A stretch of 64,000 nucleotides of DNA from Prinia subflava (GCF_021018805.1 NC_086283.1:15575162-15639161), one strand, 5' to 3'. Counted from the stretch's first letter, positions 14,161 to 27,700 are shown. A program made the numbers and translations. The notes: a model not told the origin generated them from the letters alone.

Positions 14161-14202
14161 GGGAGGAGAGGGGGGGGAAAAAAAGAGAGAGAGAAAGAAA
14201 AG
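14161..14202 (+). repeat. Homopurine tract, 42 bp
   Basis: Every base from 14161 to 14202 is A or G on the plus strand, running from GGGAGGAGAG through G8 and A7 to GA-rich sequence. Such tracts can adopt triplex (H-DNA) structures when they have mirror symmetry. Here the symmetry is poor, so structure formation is only a possibility. Confidence 0.9.
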
Positions 14203-14442
14203 CCAAACAAAACCAGGAAAGACAAGTGAAAAAATACTGGGAAAAAACTCCCAAGAAATAATTAGTCTGTTTTCAAATAATTATGCATATAGCATTTATG
14301 TATGTATTCTGTGGTGGGGGGAAAAGAGGCACAAGTTGTAGGACTTTCATTCTGGACATTTTCTAAAGTGCCTCTTACTGCCTTATACAGAAATTGTTTA
14401 TTTGTACATTGTGTTGATTTACAGCCCTCCCTTCTAAAAATG

Positions 14443-14458
14443 AAAAAAAAAAAAAAAA
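14443..14458. repeat. Poly-A run (A16)
   Basis: An uninterrupted run of 16 A preceded by CTAAAAATG. No retrocopy body was recognised upstream. Confidence 0.95.
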
Positions 14459-17400
14459 CCCTGCCTATTCTCTGCAAGAAGGGTTAAGTGTTTAAACCTG
14501 CCACTTCTTCAGAAAAATTACAAATTGGGATATGAAGCCAGCAAGAAATAAAAAGAGAGGAGAAAAAAAGAAGTCTTAAATGGATAAGTCGCTTCAGCAA
14601 GCTCTCTACCATCTCTCTTTTACATTACGTGAGAAATCTAATTAAATGCTTCAAGCGGGAAAGGCAGAGTAGTTCTCAAGCTGACTATATTTGACCTTTC
14701 TTCCTTCAAGATGACAAATAAACAGGATGCTAATTGTTGTCTCAGCTTGAATTTGCTCTTGGAAAAAAAAATTAAGTTTTGCTTAGCTAAGACTACAGGG
14801 AAAGCTGTAAATTCTCAGGAACTTTATAGCTCATCTTGACTTTGTTACGCCTTTTGATTTCCGAAAACGCATTCACCTGGGACACCTTCCACAAGCTTAT
14901 GGGTGGAGCAGAGCTGAGAGCACAAGCATCCAACTCCTGCAAGCTCTAGTCTGCCCTGCACAGCTGGAATCCTCTTGGTACAAAACTCAGAATGAGCAGC
15001 ATTGGGTACATATTGAAGAACAGTGCTGCCAAACATGCCTCTGATCAGAGGGGAAAACACTGGACTTGTCTCATCACCAAGGGAATGGAATAATTCAGTC
15101 TGGGTTTTGGAAGAGCCCATCGGAGAACATGCCTTTTGGTTTGGCAATGTTCCCATTACACAGCCCTTGAGGCAAACCACAGACTGTGGTCACCTAAATG
15201 ACTGCTTACACCACGCTCTCCGGCTAGAAACCCGCTTGTGGCTGCCCCAGCCATGTCTCCTGCACCTTTCTATACAGCCATGTGGGCAGCAGAAATGAGA
15301 GTTAAGGATGCTTTTGTGTAAGAAAAAGGGCATTTTCTTTCTCTGATCTTGAACTCTATCAGGGCACACATCCCCTTTAATCCCCTCCAGGGAAATCCTC
15401 AGCCTGTTGAAAATGGTGGCGAACCTCCCATCACCAGCTTGAGAGTCGGCCAAGACAGTACCCTTAAAACTTCCAGAAAATTAAAGCCACCACAGGGAAG
15501 TCTGAAAACCTGCATGAATGAGAAGTCCAAGTCCCAGGCTCTTCCCTTGTATAGGTGTGCTTGAACACTTCACCTAGTCAATCCAATTGATACATATATC
15601 AATTAAATAGCATTAAGCCTTGGGAGTTGCTAAAATGTTCTACTTGCAAAGCTCTTGGATTGTGACTATTTTGATTTCCACACAAAAGCCAGCTCCCCAC
15701 CACACAGACAGGTGAGTTTTAATACTTGCTGTGACAAGAAACTCAAAGCAAAGAAAGGAAAATATTCCCTTAATAGCTCTTGATGTCTACATGATAGAGG
15801 TATTTGGTCACAGTCATGAAAATTTTCTAATCTGAGCTGCAGCACCAGGAGGAGATATGTTTAATACAAACACCATGGATGTATCCACCTGTTCACCCTT
15901 CAGCTGAGATGGATATGCAGCTTCTAGGAGACATGTCGTGGGTTTTGAAGAAGAATATCTCACTGGAAAGAGTGAAGAAGTCCTGCTCAGGAAAACACTT
16001 TCACAACATGACCCAAGCCTGGGGTACTTGAGTACTGAGTGAAAAAATGAATCAAAAGCAACAGGTCAAGGCACAATGGAAGGAAATACAAACAAAAAGC
16101 CTTTAAAAGAAATCAATGGCACAAACAGAGGTGAAATTGCTAATGCTTCTCCCAGTGACACTGGTTGCTTGCTCACCTTACAAAAGCTCATGAGCTGTAT
16201 TTTGCCCAGGAAGGCAGGGTTCAGCAGTGAGTTTAAAAAAAGTCAAGTCAAGGGTCAGGAAATAGCTCCTCAAAATATAATATGTTAGATGCAGCACAGA
16301 AAGTGGCTTTTAGAGACATAAAAAAGAGTTATGAAACTGGTTCTTTGCAACATGTAGGGAAAGAACTTTTATTTGGAGAGACTGCACCAAGTACTTCTTT
16401 TCCTGCTTATTCTGTGTACGGGCACTTAAACTACAATGAAAAACAATCCCATGCACCTTTAAATATTTCATTGTTTGAATCAAAAGGGCTCTACTATGCC
16501 TTAAATGGACAGAGGTTTGTTTTTATCAGAAGATAATGCAGCAAGCCTTTTGGAAATTTTTTATCAGTGTTCCACTTTGCAACATCCCTGCTATGAATTT
16601 TACCATGAGGAATTCATTACATAATTGGATGTGGCTCTACCCAATTTATTTTTGCTTCATGAGAATCCAAACATAATTCATGATTCATGTATAAATTATA
16701 TCAGGAGCAAGTGATCTGAGTGCAAACTGCATATTGCTTTAAAGGAGACTGAGATGCTCAACTTCAGGGTGTAATATTTTAATTTCAAAATGGAGAACAA
16801 GTATCAGAAAGACTTTTCCTCAATATGTCAGAGAGTGAAACACAGCAAGCCCAGAGGGTGAAGCCTCTGTCAGGCCAAGACAATGAAAAATAAAAATGTA
16901 CATTACTAAGCATGGAATTTAAATGCAAACTTCAGTCATATCAATCCAGAAAATGTTAATCAAGACAATGAGCCAGCAGGAGCTGGCACTGTAGAGTGTA
17001 ATATTTTGGGGTGTTGATGAAAATATTTTTAAAAATTTCTTTCCCTCTCAGTGGGATACTGTATTATCCAAGACAGCAAAAATAACAGGAGTTTCTGACT
17101 GCTCAATTCTTATGAAAAGGTTTTACACCCTTAAATATCATTAGAAATCATGCTTCCCATCTTCAACAAATCAAGATGAAGCTTCTGACTTTGCTTTTCT
17201 CTCTATCTTGGTTTTTTTTTTTCCAGAAGGGCAAAACTGAGCTAGCTGGAAAAGATACACACATTTTGACATTTCAACAAAATTCCAAGAAGATAAAGCA
17301 TTACGCAAAAACTAAATTCTCCCCAGAAACCTACATTATTTCAGTGACAGTGAAAACAAGTCAATGCTATCTTGAAAAGTGTTTTCCATTAGTTGGTCCA

Positions 17401-18349
17401 CTACAGTCCTTCTGAAAGGATTGAAATGTTCCATTTTCTCCTCTAGTCCTTTTTCCCTTGATAAAAAACCTCTTTGCTCATTACCAGTGAAAGTCATGCA
17501 GCTGGAAAGCACTCAGAGGAAGCAGTCAGGCAGGGAGCTCAGCGGGCTGTGGAAAAGTCATGCAGAACTTGGGAAGGACCACCCAGCTCAGGATGAGTGG
17601 GCCAAACTTGCAGGTTTTAACAGTGTTATATTCTTCTGCATGATCTGCACTAGAAGTGGCCTTCCTTTTTTTTGATTTTTCCCGCTCTTCCCTGAAAAAA
17701 GTTGACATATTCTGCAGCAGCCAAATCCTCTTCCCTCTCCACTACTGGAAAACAGGTTCAGCTCACACTCGTTACAGCAGCCCCAACAGGACAGGGCTGG
17801 AGCTGTGGTGGAAATGGGCATTTCCCATCAGAGATACCCCACCCCATCACCAGTGAGCACCTCCCTTACTGGGGCCAGGGAACCCTCCCATTGGAACATG
17901 GGGCCTGCAGATTCCTGGGGTGGCATAGTGCTCTCAGGCATGGCTGAAATGGACTCAGACTGAAAAGACAGAAAAAGGGAAAAACAGAAGATTATAATGA
18001 CCACTTATTTGTTGAAGCATTGAAAAACACCTACGACAGCTTTAAAAGAGGCAAGCAACAATCAGCAACATTTTTACTCAAACTGAACCTTAATTTTTTC
18101 ATAGAGCTGCCATCACTTTTACCTGGGACCAAGAAGACAGATTTGAAGAGAAGCTACGTATGGGAGATGAGAAGAGAGGAGATAGTGACCCAAATATCCA
18201 TGCTGATGGAAAACAAGAGACTGGGAACACAAACAAGTCTCACTACTGAGAAGCCCACAGAGGACACCAAGAATTAATGGCTCTCCATCTGTAGCTGATG
18301 AAAAATGATTTAGGTATTTTAGGAATTCAGTCCTAAGGATTCTTTGAGG

Positions 18350-18386
18350 GCCTGATTCAGCACCCGCTGCACTCAATTTTACCATG
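18350..18386. repeat. Possible fossil sauropsid repeat fragment
   Basis: GGGCCTGATTCAGCACCCGC resembles the outer arm of the palindromic family whose centre is seen at 5836-5905 (arm roughly GGGCCTGATTCTGCAAACAC). Only one arm is present and the match is short, so this may be coincidence. Confidence 0.25.
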
Positions 18387-19086
18387 TAAATGCAAAACCA
18401 CACACTAGAAAAGAAGTTACTTAAGGCTTTGTAAGATTGAAAGAAAACATAAGGCTTCTTTTACCTAAAGGAAATTCAACCTAGCCCTCCTAGAGAAATC
18501 CACCAACAAAAATACTGACCAATCTTCCCAGAAGAAGAAAAGACATTTTATCCACTTACAGTCCTGGCCTACTCAGCTCCCAGCATTCAGCACTAAAATG
18601 CACCAGGGTTTTGACAGTCAGAAAACCACCTAATGCTACTAGGCACCTCTTCATAGCAAATTATTTCCAACATGGATGTGAAAAGATCTTCATCATGTTG
18701 TTTTCTAGACTCATCTGGAGCAGAACTGAGCTTGCAGAGTCATTAAAATGCCAATGACCTGCCATTAAAATCCTAAAATGCCACCACAGCTAACAAGGGC
18801 ATAACTTACTGTTATTTTTAAGTGAATGCAGCAGTGCTTTGAGAAAGCAGTTGGAGGCTACTTAAATACCCAAGTCCAGTAATGGGAAGAAAATATCCAC
18901 AGCAATTATGGCCATGGGCAGACTGTGAGGTCCTCTGCTTGCTGCAAACCAAATCAGAAATGTGCTGCAATAAGGGAGAAGAATGGAGCTCACATCTCGT
19001 GTTTCAGAGTGACTTTTGGCAAATAACGGCCATTGCTACGAGCCACGCCTTCCTACATCATGAGTGGAAAATTATCCACCTAAATG

Positions 19087-19108
19087 CACACACACACATA
19101 TACACACC
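19087..19108. repeat. Short (CA)n microsatellite
   Basis: Alternating CA units interrupted by ATATA. It is short and imperfect. Confidence 0.9.
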
Positions 19109-22100
19109 TAAGAAACATTCCAGTTTCTTTTTTACAAACAGTGGGAGTAACTTCTATTCTAAATTAGACCTTTGTAAATAAATGTAGAATTATAGAGGCC
19201 TGCTAGGAACACCAGCAAACAACTTGACTTACAGTGTTTCAAATAAACCAAATCATGGCACTCAGATCATATGAAAACAATTTTTCTGTGGAAAATTGGT
19301 TTTGCAATTCTCAAGCTCTGCTGTAATGAAACTCCCTATAGTGTATTGGTGTGTCCACTGATTCCAAGGACTGATTTGTGCTATATGTTTGCAATTATTT
19401 GGTAAGGATATACCAATGACATAACTCTTATGACTACACAGGCTAAGCTTACCTCTTAAAGAACAATGCTTGGAAGTGGTATGGGGTTTTTTCCACATTA
19501 ATCCTCCACACACTTTAAGTAAATTATGGTTACCTAAAGTTTTACAATTCTAAAAATTCTTTGTAAACTAAACCAGATGTTAATCTTCATTTCTAAAAAG
19601 CATTCTTGAACTCAACAGAGAGATAGCACCATTGATTAATAACCGAATTTTCTGTCATGTCATCTTTGAAGGATAGTTAAGGAAAACTCCCTTGTGAAAT
19701 GTACTTTTGAAACATTACTGATGTCTGGATTTCTTTGATTTTCCTTGCTCTCCTTTCACTGCTTCCACTCCATAAAAGCTTCTCTGCATCCTTCAAAAAT
19801 TGTCTTATTAAAAAAAAAATGAAATCAAGTTCCTAAGTAAGTCTGGCTCTTTGACTAAAATTACAATTAACAAGCTATGGGACTGAAATCCAGCCCCAAG
19901 GCAGATGCACGAACCCAAAAAAGTAAACTGGAATTGCTACTGTTGACCTCAAAAGCAGCAGTTTGGCCCACTGCAAACTTTACAAGAATTATGTAAGATG
20001 TAAGTCACTAGACACACATCCAGAAATCAAGAAAGCTATTCAAGGTTTACTCTTGCTATATCTTTTAGATAATATGAGAACCAACCTTAGCTATCATTAG
20101 ATTGGGAATTTTTATGGCCTCAACAGTATCACTAATATAAAGCAAAACATGTGATGGCCAGCTATTAATGAAAGAGCATTAAATATTCAGACAGATTTGC
20201 TGGCTTGTAAAATAAACCATAATTAGTGCCTCACAGCATTCTACTCCAGCACTATATTACTTTAAAGGTGGCTATAAGCAGCAGCAACCCCTACAGCTGG
20301 GACACAGGCAAACCTTGTATTTTGTTTGGCGGAAGATCTAGGAGCGTTGGCCATTGACGTACAAATTTACATTCTGGAATCTGACAGCCTCTCTCAAATC
20401 ACTCAACTGTTTACCCTCCTCTTTGTCATCTTCTCTAAATCCTGGCAGACACAAAGCATCTGCCAGGAGGTCATGCTGAAATCAGCAGGCAGGTACCACG
20501 GAGGAGATGCTCTGATCTATGATGGCTCCAACCACACAATGGAACTGGCACCTTCCTCAGCTTGCTTGGTGCTCGTCAGCCAAACAGGAAAATGCAGTCT
20601 GATTAGAGGCTGCTTTTTCAGTGAGTGCCAAAATAAAACTTTCGCCTTCCAGAGGGACACAGATTATTTTTTAGCAATTACTTCTCTTGAAAACCCTCTT
20701 TTCCAGGAAATCGTCTTTTCTCTCTTCACTTTAGAAAGTTTACACACAGCTTTCCAGGATGTCACTAAAGTGCGAGCAAACTATTTACATTCCTGCCATA
20801 TGTCTATTGATACCCTGCAGCTGTCTATCTAATTTACAATTAGATACCAAACTCCTGCTTGCGTAACCATTTGCAGGCTTCCCCATTACGTGTTTTTAAC
20901 ACAGCTAAGTAGATGTCATTTTTTTTATTTTATAAATGTAGCTTATTTTTTTCTTACCTTAAATTTGTTCATGTCTACACATTTCTCCCAGTAAAAGAGA
21001 AGGATTAAAAAATGAGCATTCAATGCCCTGGGTATTGGCAGGTCATAAGACAGACAGCACTACCTCCAGCCTTGGAGGTTTTCAAGACGACAGCTGTACA
21101 AAGTCACCATCAAGCTGGTCTCATGCAGACAACTGTCCTGCCCTGAATGGGAGACTGGACCAGTAACTCCACAGATGAGCTCTGCTGTAACTTCCAGACC
21201 CTGCCCTCCTGGCACAGGGAAGGAAACAGCATACCCTACTTCTTTCTGAACAAAGAGGTAAGACCTGAGCCACACACCAAGAGACACAGCTCTCCTCCCT
21301 AAGGAAACTAAGCCTAGTTGTGCTTCCAGATCTCTACAGACACTATAGGCACTAGAACTCGAATCCTCTGCGTATCCATATGCCTGCTTTTAAATTCAAG
21401 CATGTGCTGTGACTGACTTCATGAGCTGAGCAACTAAATGGAACAGCAACACTCCTGTTAGAGCCGCGCGTGCAGTACCACGTGGGAAGTAACCCACCCC
21501 ACAGGAACAGAGCCTGCACTTCCACTGCCTCCATGGCATTTCCTGAGTGCAGATTCAATATTCAGCCTCTAAATCAGCCTCCCTTTTGCAGCTCAAACTG
21601 AAGATGCAACTGAGACAATACATAAACTACATGTGCAGGCTGAAAGCTGGAGCATAGAAAAACCTCTGGGGAAACTGTGGATGAGCACTGGTCTTGTGTG
21701 TCTGTGTGTGCACATGGCTCCTGTAAAGGACGAGCAAGTTTGGTATCCTCACTCATTTGGTATCCATCAGCATCCCTTCATAATTGTCATGCAAAGGAGG
21801 ATGCAACCTCAGCAAGGCCTGGGGAAAACGTCAGCATATTTGCCTCTGCAATGAAAGGCTGACAGGTATTTTTCCAGGGCTCCAGAGGGAAGCAGGGAAA
21901 AAAATTAATTTCCTAATCCAAATAAAAGACTGGGAGATTTTAATTCTTTTTTCCATACCTGAACTAGTATTAAAATTATATACACATATCAGAAAAAAGC
22001 TAATCAAGTTTTCCTTTCTGGTGAAACAGCATTCTAGACAGAAAGTTATTTAAGGTTAATTAAAGTAAGTTACATTTGATGAAATTTTCACTTTTCTCTT

Positions 22101-23698
22101 TTTACTACTTAAACAGAGTAAGAGTTACAACTCTAAATGCAAGATATTGAACACAAAAAAATATCAATTCTGTAACTATCAAGAAGACATTCTGACATCT
22201 TCCAAATTATTTTTGTCTTACTTCCACTCAAAAGAAAATGCCATTAAAATTAATGAGCTTTAACAAGCAATTTTGTTTTGAAGAAGCAGCTTTTTCTAAG
22301 AGGAAATTGTTTCAATGGATTTTTTTTTCTGTTTTGATCACTGACTAATTATTCGAAGACACTGGAGTTCTCTGATCCCGGACATATGACATGGATTATA
22401 GTGAAACCAGCTGGAGATTAAATTTCTAACTCACATATGGAGCTCATGACCCTCTTTATGAATCATCACACCGTTTGTTTAATATTTAATGCGACTCTTA
22501 GTTACTCTGAAGAAAACGTTGAACAACAGGGGCCTATAAAATTAAAATCACATAGCAAAATCACAGCTACTTGCAAGCCCTCTCTCTTCTTCGGGACTTC
22601 ATCACAAATCTGTCTGATCTAGGTTCATTAAGTTTATTTTTTCACTCCCAAGACAGTAAGATACGATGGAACACTAAAATTTCATATAAACATCTTTGAT
22701 TATAGCTTTCAAGCCTCAAGACATCAAGCCTTGCCTTTCATGCAAAGCTAGGCATGGTAATATCTTGAGATTAAAAAGAAATATTTCTAGCATGCTAATC
22801 TACTGAAATCCTAGGAAGAGTGGGAAATTAAAACTGTGCAGTTCTAGATACAATTTTACTATTTTAAATTCATAGACCATGTGCATTGGAAAAGCAACTG
22901 TCTCAGTCGAGGTGATCTCTCTTTCCTTGGCTCCGTAACTCACCAACATGAACAACAAATTCTGAAAAAGATCAGTAGGATCTCAGAGAACCAGGAACAT
23001 TTTATCTACCTATTTTCGCAAAGCTAAAAGAAATACACTTTTTCTAAACATATTTGCACAGCTTCTAAGAATTGCCATGGCGATAAGTGCTATTAAATGG
23101 GTCATGAGAGAAGTTTAAAGCTTCACCACCACCTGGTCATCTGAGGAAGGTCAGCAAGGCCAAAGCCAAAACTCACCTCCCCACCTATCAACCTGAATCT
23201 GTCTTTTGCTTAAAGACCTGTTTCCACTCAATATGAAGACATCTCTTGGCTTCAGCTTTCAGAGCAGAGCTCAGATTCACATCCAATCCCTGACCGACAT
23301 CCAACAAGCAAAATCTCTTTCCCACCATGTTATTTTCTGGCATCAAGCATCTCTCTGCCTTCCCTGTTCTATCAGTGCTCCCACTCTGACTTACCACCAT
23401 CATACCAAAAAATTACACACCTTCTCACACCTAGACACCTCTTGGATTGATATAGCATGGATCAAGTCATACAAGGCTCATGTGGTTCTCCGCTATTAAA
23501 TTGGCATCAGTAGGCATGATCTTTTTAAAACTCCTTTTAATATAATGCCTGGTTGAGCAGATTCAGTGTCTGGAGTTGTGTTTTCACTCAGAAGCATTGC
23601 TCCAGGCAAGTCTCAAAGCACAGGCAGTGTTGATTGCCTCGTGCCACAGTGTGTTAGGTGTGCAGCTGGGAGATGCTGGTGATTGTGCCAGCTTTAAA

Positions 23699-23727
23699 TG
23701 CTGCTGCTGCTCTGTAGCTGCTGCTGC
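23699..23727. repeat. GCT-rich trinucleotide stretch
   Basis: Two blocks of repeated CTG/TGC units separated by TCTGTAG. It could encode Cys, Ala or Leu runs in overlapping frames but has no coding context. Confidence 0.85.
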
Positions 23728-24470
23728 CTTGCCTGTGCAGAGCCAGCAGCAGGGGATGGGTGAACACTCCTCATCCTCTCCAGGGCACATTACTACAGCC
23801 CACATCAAGGGTTGTTGATGCTGCCCTTAAGGGAAGATTGAAGGCTTTCCCACAGTGATTTCTGCAGCTCTGCTGAGCTTCTTCACTGCTGCCCAAGACA
23901 ACATCCGCACAGCCAGAACGGTTTTTCGCGTAGAAAGCACCTCCAGTGTAGAGCAGAGCACTGTGGACCTCCAAACCTGCATGTGCTACAAGTGGTTTAT
24001 TCATTTTCCAAGTGAAAAGCATGCAGCTGCAGCCCTGACTTCTGCACAGCCTCCATGGCTCAGCACTGAGCATCCACAGAGCATTTGCCTGGCTGCTCAG
24101 TTACTGTCTCTGCAAGCCTGAACCCATCTGCAGGGGTACATGTGGAAACAGAAATCCCAGGCTGCTCATCTATCTAAGTAGGGGAGCAGGAACATTCTTC
24201 CACTGAGAACACCAAGCACCCACTCAACAGAAAAAAGGTACCTAAAAGCAATTTTTCTGCCATGAAAGCACCTGTTGTGCTGTGCTCTGCTGAATTATGT
24301 ATGTAAGCATAGACCTCCCAAGACCAGCAACACTGTCCTTGCCACCTCTTGTGCCTCTGCAGTTTGCATAACTATTCCAGCAGCACCTTCTTGTATGCTC
24401 CCCAGCAGAATTAATTAATGTTTGCACAGTACTTTGAAGATGAAAGTACTAAGTGACTGCTAAAATATCA

Positions 24471-24533
24471 GGCCAGATTCTCAGCTGGTTTAAAAAACAG
24501 CATTTGCAGTGCAGCATCTGGGCCAACAACCAC
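24471..24533. repeat. Fossil palindromic repeat fragment
   Basis: GGCCAGATTCTCAGCTGGTT followed by TAAAAAACAGCA closely matches the left arm of a widespread sauropsid inverted-repeat family (GGCCAGATTCTCAGCTGGTGTAAAT-like). The stretch GCATCTGGGCC at 24513-24523 could be the remnant of the opposite end after an internal deletion. A fuller copy lies at 57951-58047. The assignment is from memory and would be settled by a repeat-library search. Confidence 0.5.
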
Positions 24534-26207
24534 TCTGGCTCATTAGAGAGCCTCTGTAGCAAATTTGGAGAAAAAAAAAGAACTTTAAAAAAGGAAAATA
24601 ATGTAGAAAAAGAAGAATATATGAGTAAAAGGAGCACTGAAGTAATAACCTTCATGCCTTTCACAGCGTCCTTCTTTCTGTAGGAGAAGAGTACAAATCT
24701 GCAGAGCCACGACAGTGTTCTCCTTCAAAGCTCCTTAAAACTCACCTCCGCTGAGATGCCTACAAATCATTCAGCACTGATTAGCCAGCTGATGTACTGT
24801 GACTTCTGCACATTACACTTACCATAACCAGCCTGCTCTTAATGGTGGCCCACCCCATCTGTTTACTCAACCTGCTGCTTCTTTCCTATCCTCTGCCTTG
24901 AGTGTTTGCAGGTTTTTCTTCCTTTTATTTGGTGTCAGGCCTAGCCCAGGGATACACTGACACAGACAAAATGTCTTTCCAGTCCTTTGCAGGCTCCATG
25001 TAATAAGGACACACAAAAGTCAGTCTCAAAGGATTAGGCACAATATGTTCAGACTCACTTACTAAATGTGTTCCTGGATAAAATGGTAAGATCATGGAAA
25101 GCAATCCATGACGTTTAAGTCACACACGTTACACGCAAAGCAGCTGTGTGCTTTTACAAAAGCCACTGTGCTGCTGCAGTTCAAAGGCTAAACTTTCTGC
25201 TTATGCTGTATCTTTTGTTTTAATAGCAGAAATTGCTCTTAAAATTGTAGCTAATGTGGTCCAAGAAAAAAGAGAAAGAGAGGAAAGGGAGGTACCAGCA
25301 GACTGCTCTCCTCTGATGTCAGGACATCACGGCTGGTGGAAGAAGCACCTCCGTCAGCTATGCAGGATGAAGCAGCAGCTATGAGTAATATCTGAGGATG
25401 AGATATCAGAGTGAGTCATCTCACCAAATCACAAAGGGACCGATACTGCATGACTTGGATCTGGTCAAATCTCTCATACCCATGTGATCTAAGGGCCAAA
25501 CTCAGGCTCACTTCAAAAAAACACAACTGAACCTATTTCACGGGGAAGTCATGCATGCAAAGGGTGAAGATACTCCTTCCTTGGCCTCAGGAGACCTCAT
25601 ATTTTTGACTTGTTCACTAAATCAGTCACATGCACCATTCACAGAGGAGAGCCCTCAAGCTTCTTCCCATATGCAACACTGAGACCCTACTCACTCAAAT
25701 GCCTAAAAGGGCACTTAACTTTTAGATATTTAAATTAAAATATTACACCAAAAATAAGCCTTCATGCTGTGAGATTCCAGTGAATGCTACAAATTCCAAA
25801 GATATCTTTGTAAGAATGTAGGTTTTTAGGGTTTTTAAAAAAAGGTAAAATCAAAGAGAAAACTGGGGCCACCAGCCTCAAGTTTTTCATCTGTACTCCC
25901 TTGGTACAGCAGTACTGATCAAAACATGAGAGGATGTCCCTACCCACGTGAAAACAGGGAGGCTGCCCATGTACACACTTCAGCAGTAGCAAAAACTCAC
26001 AGATGCATCCACATGGGTTAACTTCTGAGCCTTGTGCCTTCGGCAAAGCTGGATATTATTCCATCTGGTTGCAGATCTTTCTTATCCGAGTCTGCTTCAT
26101 GCCTCTGCTGTCCAAATGAAGCCTCTCTCCACTGAGAAACATTCCTTCTGCCTCTTCAGCATGACTTAGGCTGAGGCTCTGCAATCATAGCCCTAATCTC
26201 TAGAGAG
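24534..26207. other. Unique non-coding DNA, nothing recognised
   Basis: AT-rich unique sequence with no open frame above about 94 codons and no clear repeat. A weak resemblance to fossil repeats (AAGGGCCAAACTCAGG near 25492) is too short to call. Confidence 0.6.
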
Positions 26208-26275
26208 CTGGGATGAGATTTTCAAAAGCACTTAGTGTTGACCAACCTCTGCTCCAAATCAGTCTGATCCCATTA
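26208..26275. repeat. Fossil sauropsid repeat fragment
   Basis: GGGATGAGATTTTCAAAAGC, then ACTTAGTGTTGACC and CTCTGCTCC, matches the same family as 10568-10605 (GAGTTTTCAAAAGTGCTCAG, TTGGCCTAACTCTGCTCC). It is the longer of the two copies and keeps the downstream CTCTGCTCC block. The assignment is by eye. Confidence 0.45.
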
Positions 26276-26672
26276 CGTTAACTACATTTAAGTTTGGCCA
26301 TGTATATTTTGTCATAATAAACTTACCCCCCCAAAAAATGCTGCTGCTTTAATGTGAGATTATGAGACCTGCAACTACATTTTTGCATATCAATAATGCA
26401 TCTGATTTTCCAGTTTCAGATCTGTGGAATTATTTTGGAGCACGTTGAATGTTTAGTACTCATAGAACAGAGGTCAATGCAATTATGTCCCCTATAAATT
26501 GAGTGCTAAAGAAGCACTGCACTGGAGACCTTAAAACTCAAAACTCCAAAACTAATGCTTAAAATTAATGAAGATCTCATGCCACCCAGAATGCACTTTT
26601 TTCCCAGCATACAAGTGGCTCTGCACAATGAAGACCTAAATATCAATATAGGACTTTGTTTCTCACTTCCTC

Positions 26673-26686
26673 TTTTTTTTTTTTTT
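26673..26686. repeat. Poly-T run (T14)
   Basis: Fourteen T preceded by CTTCCTC. It is a simple homopolymer in unique DNA. Confidence 0.95.
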
Positions 26687-27535
26687 CCAAGAATTGCCTG
26701 GCAGTGATTGTTTCTAAATGGTACAAGAAGTGACTCTCAGCTCCCACCAGCTTTCTTCCAGCACACAGACACTGGAGAGCCATTTCTTAACTTGGTCTAT
26801 ATGGCACCTTCAGAAAGACCAAGGTAGTAGCTGAGGAGTTTTGGCCATGAAGCTCATACAGTACTCTTGTACTAAATGTACTCTTACAGATGAGATGGTC
26901 TTGTTTTTGGGTTTTTTTTAATTAGTATGTTGAGCCTTCTTCTGCTGCATTTTCTCTTTTGATATATAGGTATTTTTAACCAAATCCATAATTGGTCTAT
27001 CTAAATGATTGACAGCAAAGGTGAAGGAACAGTCTGTTGGTCTTGACTGCTAGGGTAATGAATAGAGAAACTGACATGTTAAATTTCTTCATCTCCAGTT
27101 GGAATTATAAATTATAGACTTCTTTTACATTATCATAATACCAAGTTCATCTTAAAAATGGAATGATTCCTTGGGGGTGTATTTATAGTGAAAAAATACA
27201 TATCTAATGCTGTACTTAGCGTATCTTCATATTTTAATAAAATTGGATTGATTGTTCCAATTTGGTTCTTATTTTTGGAAATTAAAAAGCAGAATAAGAT
27301 CATTTTACATTTTTTCACAAGGTCCATCGTTTTGCTCCTGCAGGACATTCTAAAATTTTCAAAAGCTCTCTGTAATTTAACATATCCTCCTGCTCTCTCC
27401 CTACAGCTACTTGGCACATCGCATCTTCCCAGTTTGGCCAAGGGCCACTTTATCTGAGTCTGTACAAACTTTGCAGGGAGTGAAACTGAGATCTGAAAAA
27501 GTCTGTGGAAATAAAGTTTCTATCCCATAAAACCC

Positions 27536-27700
27536 CCTTAATTCAGCTTTCATCCCTAAGCAAACAACTTCGGCGAAACAAATCATTGTGTCGAAATGAA
27601 TCAGTTTGTGTGAAAGCAAACACAGCCCCTCAATAAAAGCAAAGCAATAAACCACATGGAAGCGTCTCCAAGCCAGATACGGCGCATTTAGACTCTCCAG
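27536..27700. promoter_or_regulatory. CpG-retaining candidate regulatory stretch
   Basis: Within AT-rich DNA that is otherwise depleted of CpG, this stretch keeps CpGs in TTCGGCGAAAC, TGTCGAAATG, AAGCGTCTCC and ATACGGCGCAT. Retained CpG in an AT-rich background is often seen in constrained or unmethylated elements. No known promoter motif is seen, and conservation is untested. Confidence 0.2.

Larger units (their letters stand above)
10606..18349. other. Non-coding DNA with homopolymer tracts
   Basis: The interval holds a T15 run at 10638-10652, a T14 run at 12801-12814, a homopurine tract at 14161-14202 and an A16 run at 14443-14458. The longest frame is 138 codons on the minus strand (12896-13312), with no start context and no family resemblance. 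A 79-codon plus-strand frame (17176-17415) begins with a hydrophobic stretch that comes from a poly-T tract. Otherwise unique AT-rich DNA. Confidence 0.6.
18387..24470. other. Non-coding DNA, no gene recognised
   Basis: Unique AT-rich sequence with a short CA/TA tract (19087-19108) and a GCT-rich trinucleotide stretch (23699-23727). The longest plus-strand frame of the window, 168 codons from a TTG at 20326 to 20832, lies here. It lacks a start ATG at its head and any recognisable domain, so it is not annotated as a gene. The flanks around 20060-20280 have the mixed AT-rich texture of conserved non-coding DNA, but nothing decisive. Confidence 0.55.

Noticed and set aside
17176..17415. 79-codon frame starting MKLLTLLFSLSWFFFF, like a signal peptide
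   Set aside because: The hydrophobic run is translated from a poly-T tract that precedes an acceptor-like CCAG. No mature-peptide features follow.
20326..20832. 168-codon plus-strand frame with a TATA-like GGCTATAAGC upstream
   Set aside because: The frame begins at TTG, has no family resemblance, and the TATA-like motif in AT-rich DNA is weak evidence.
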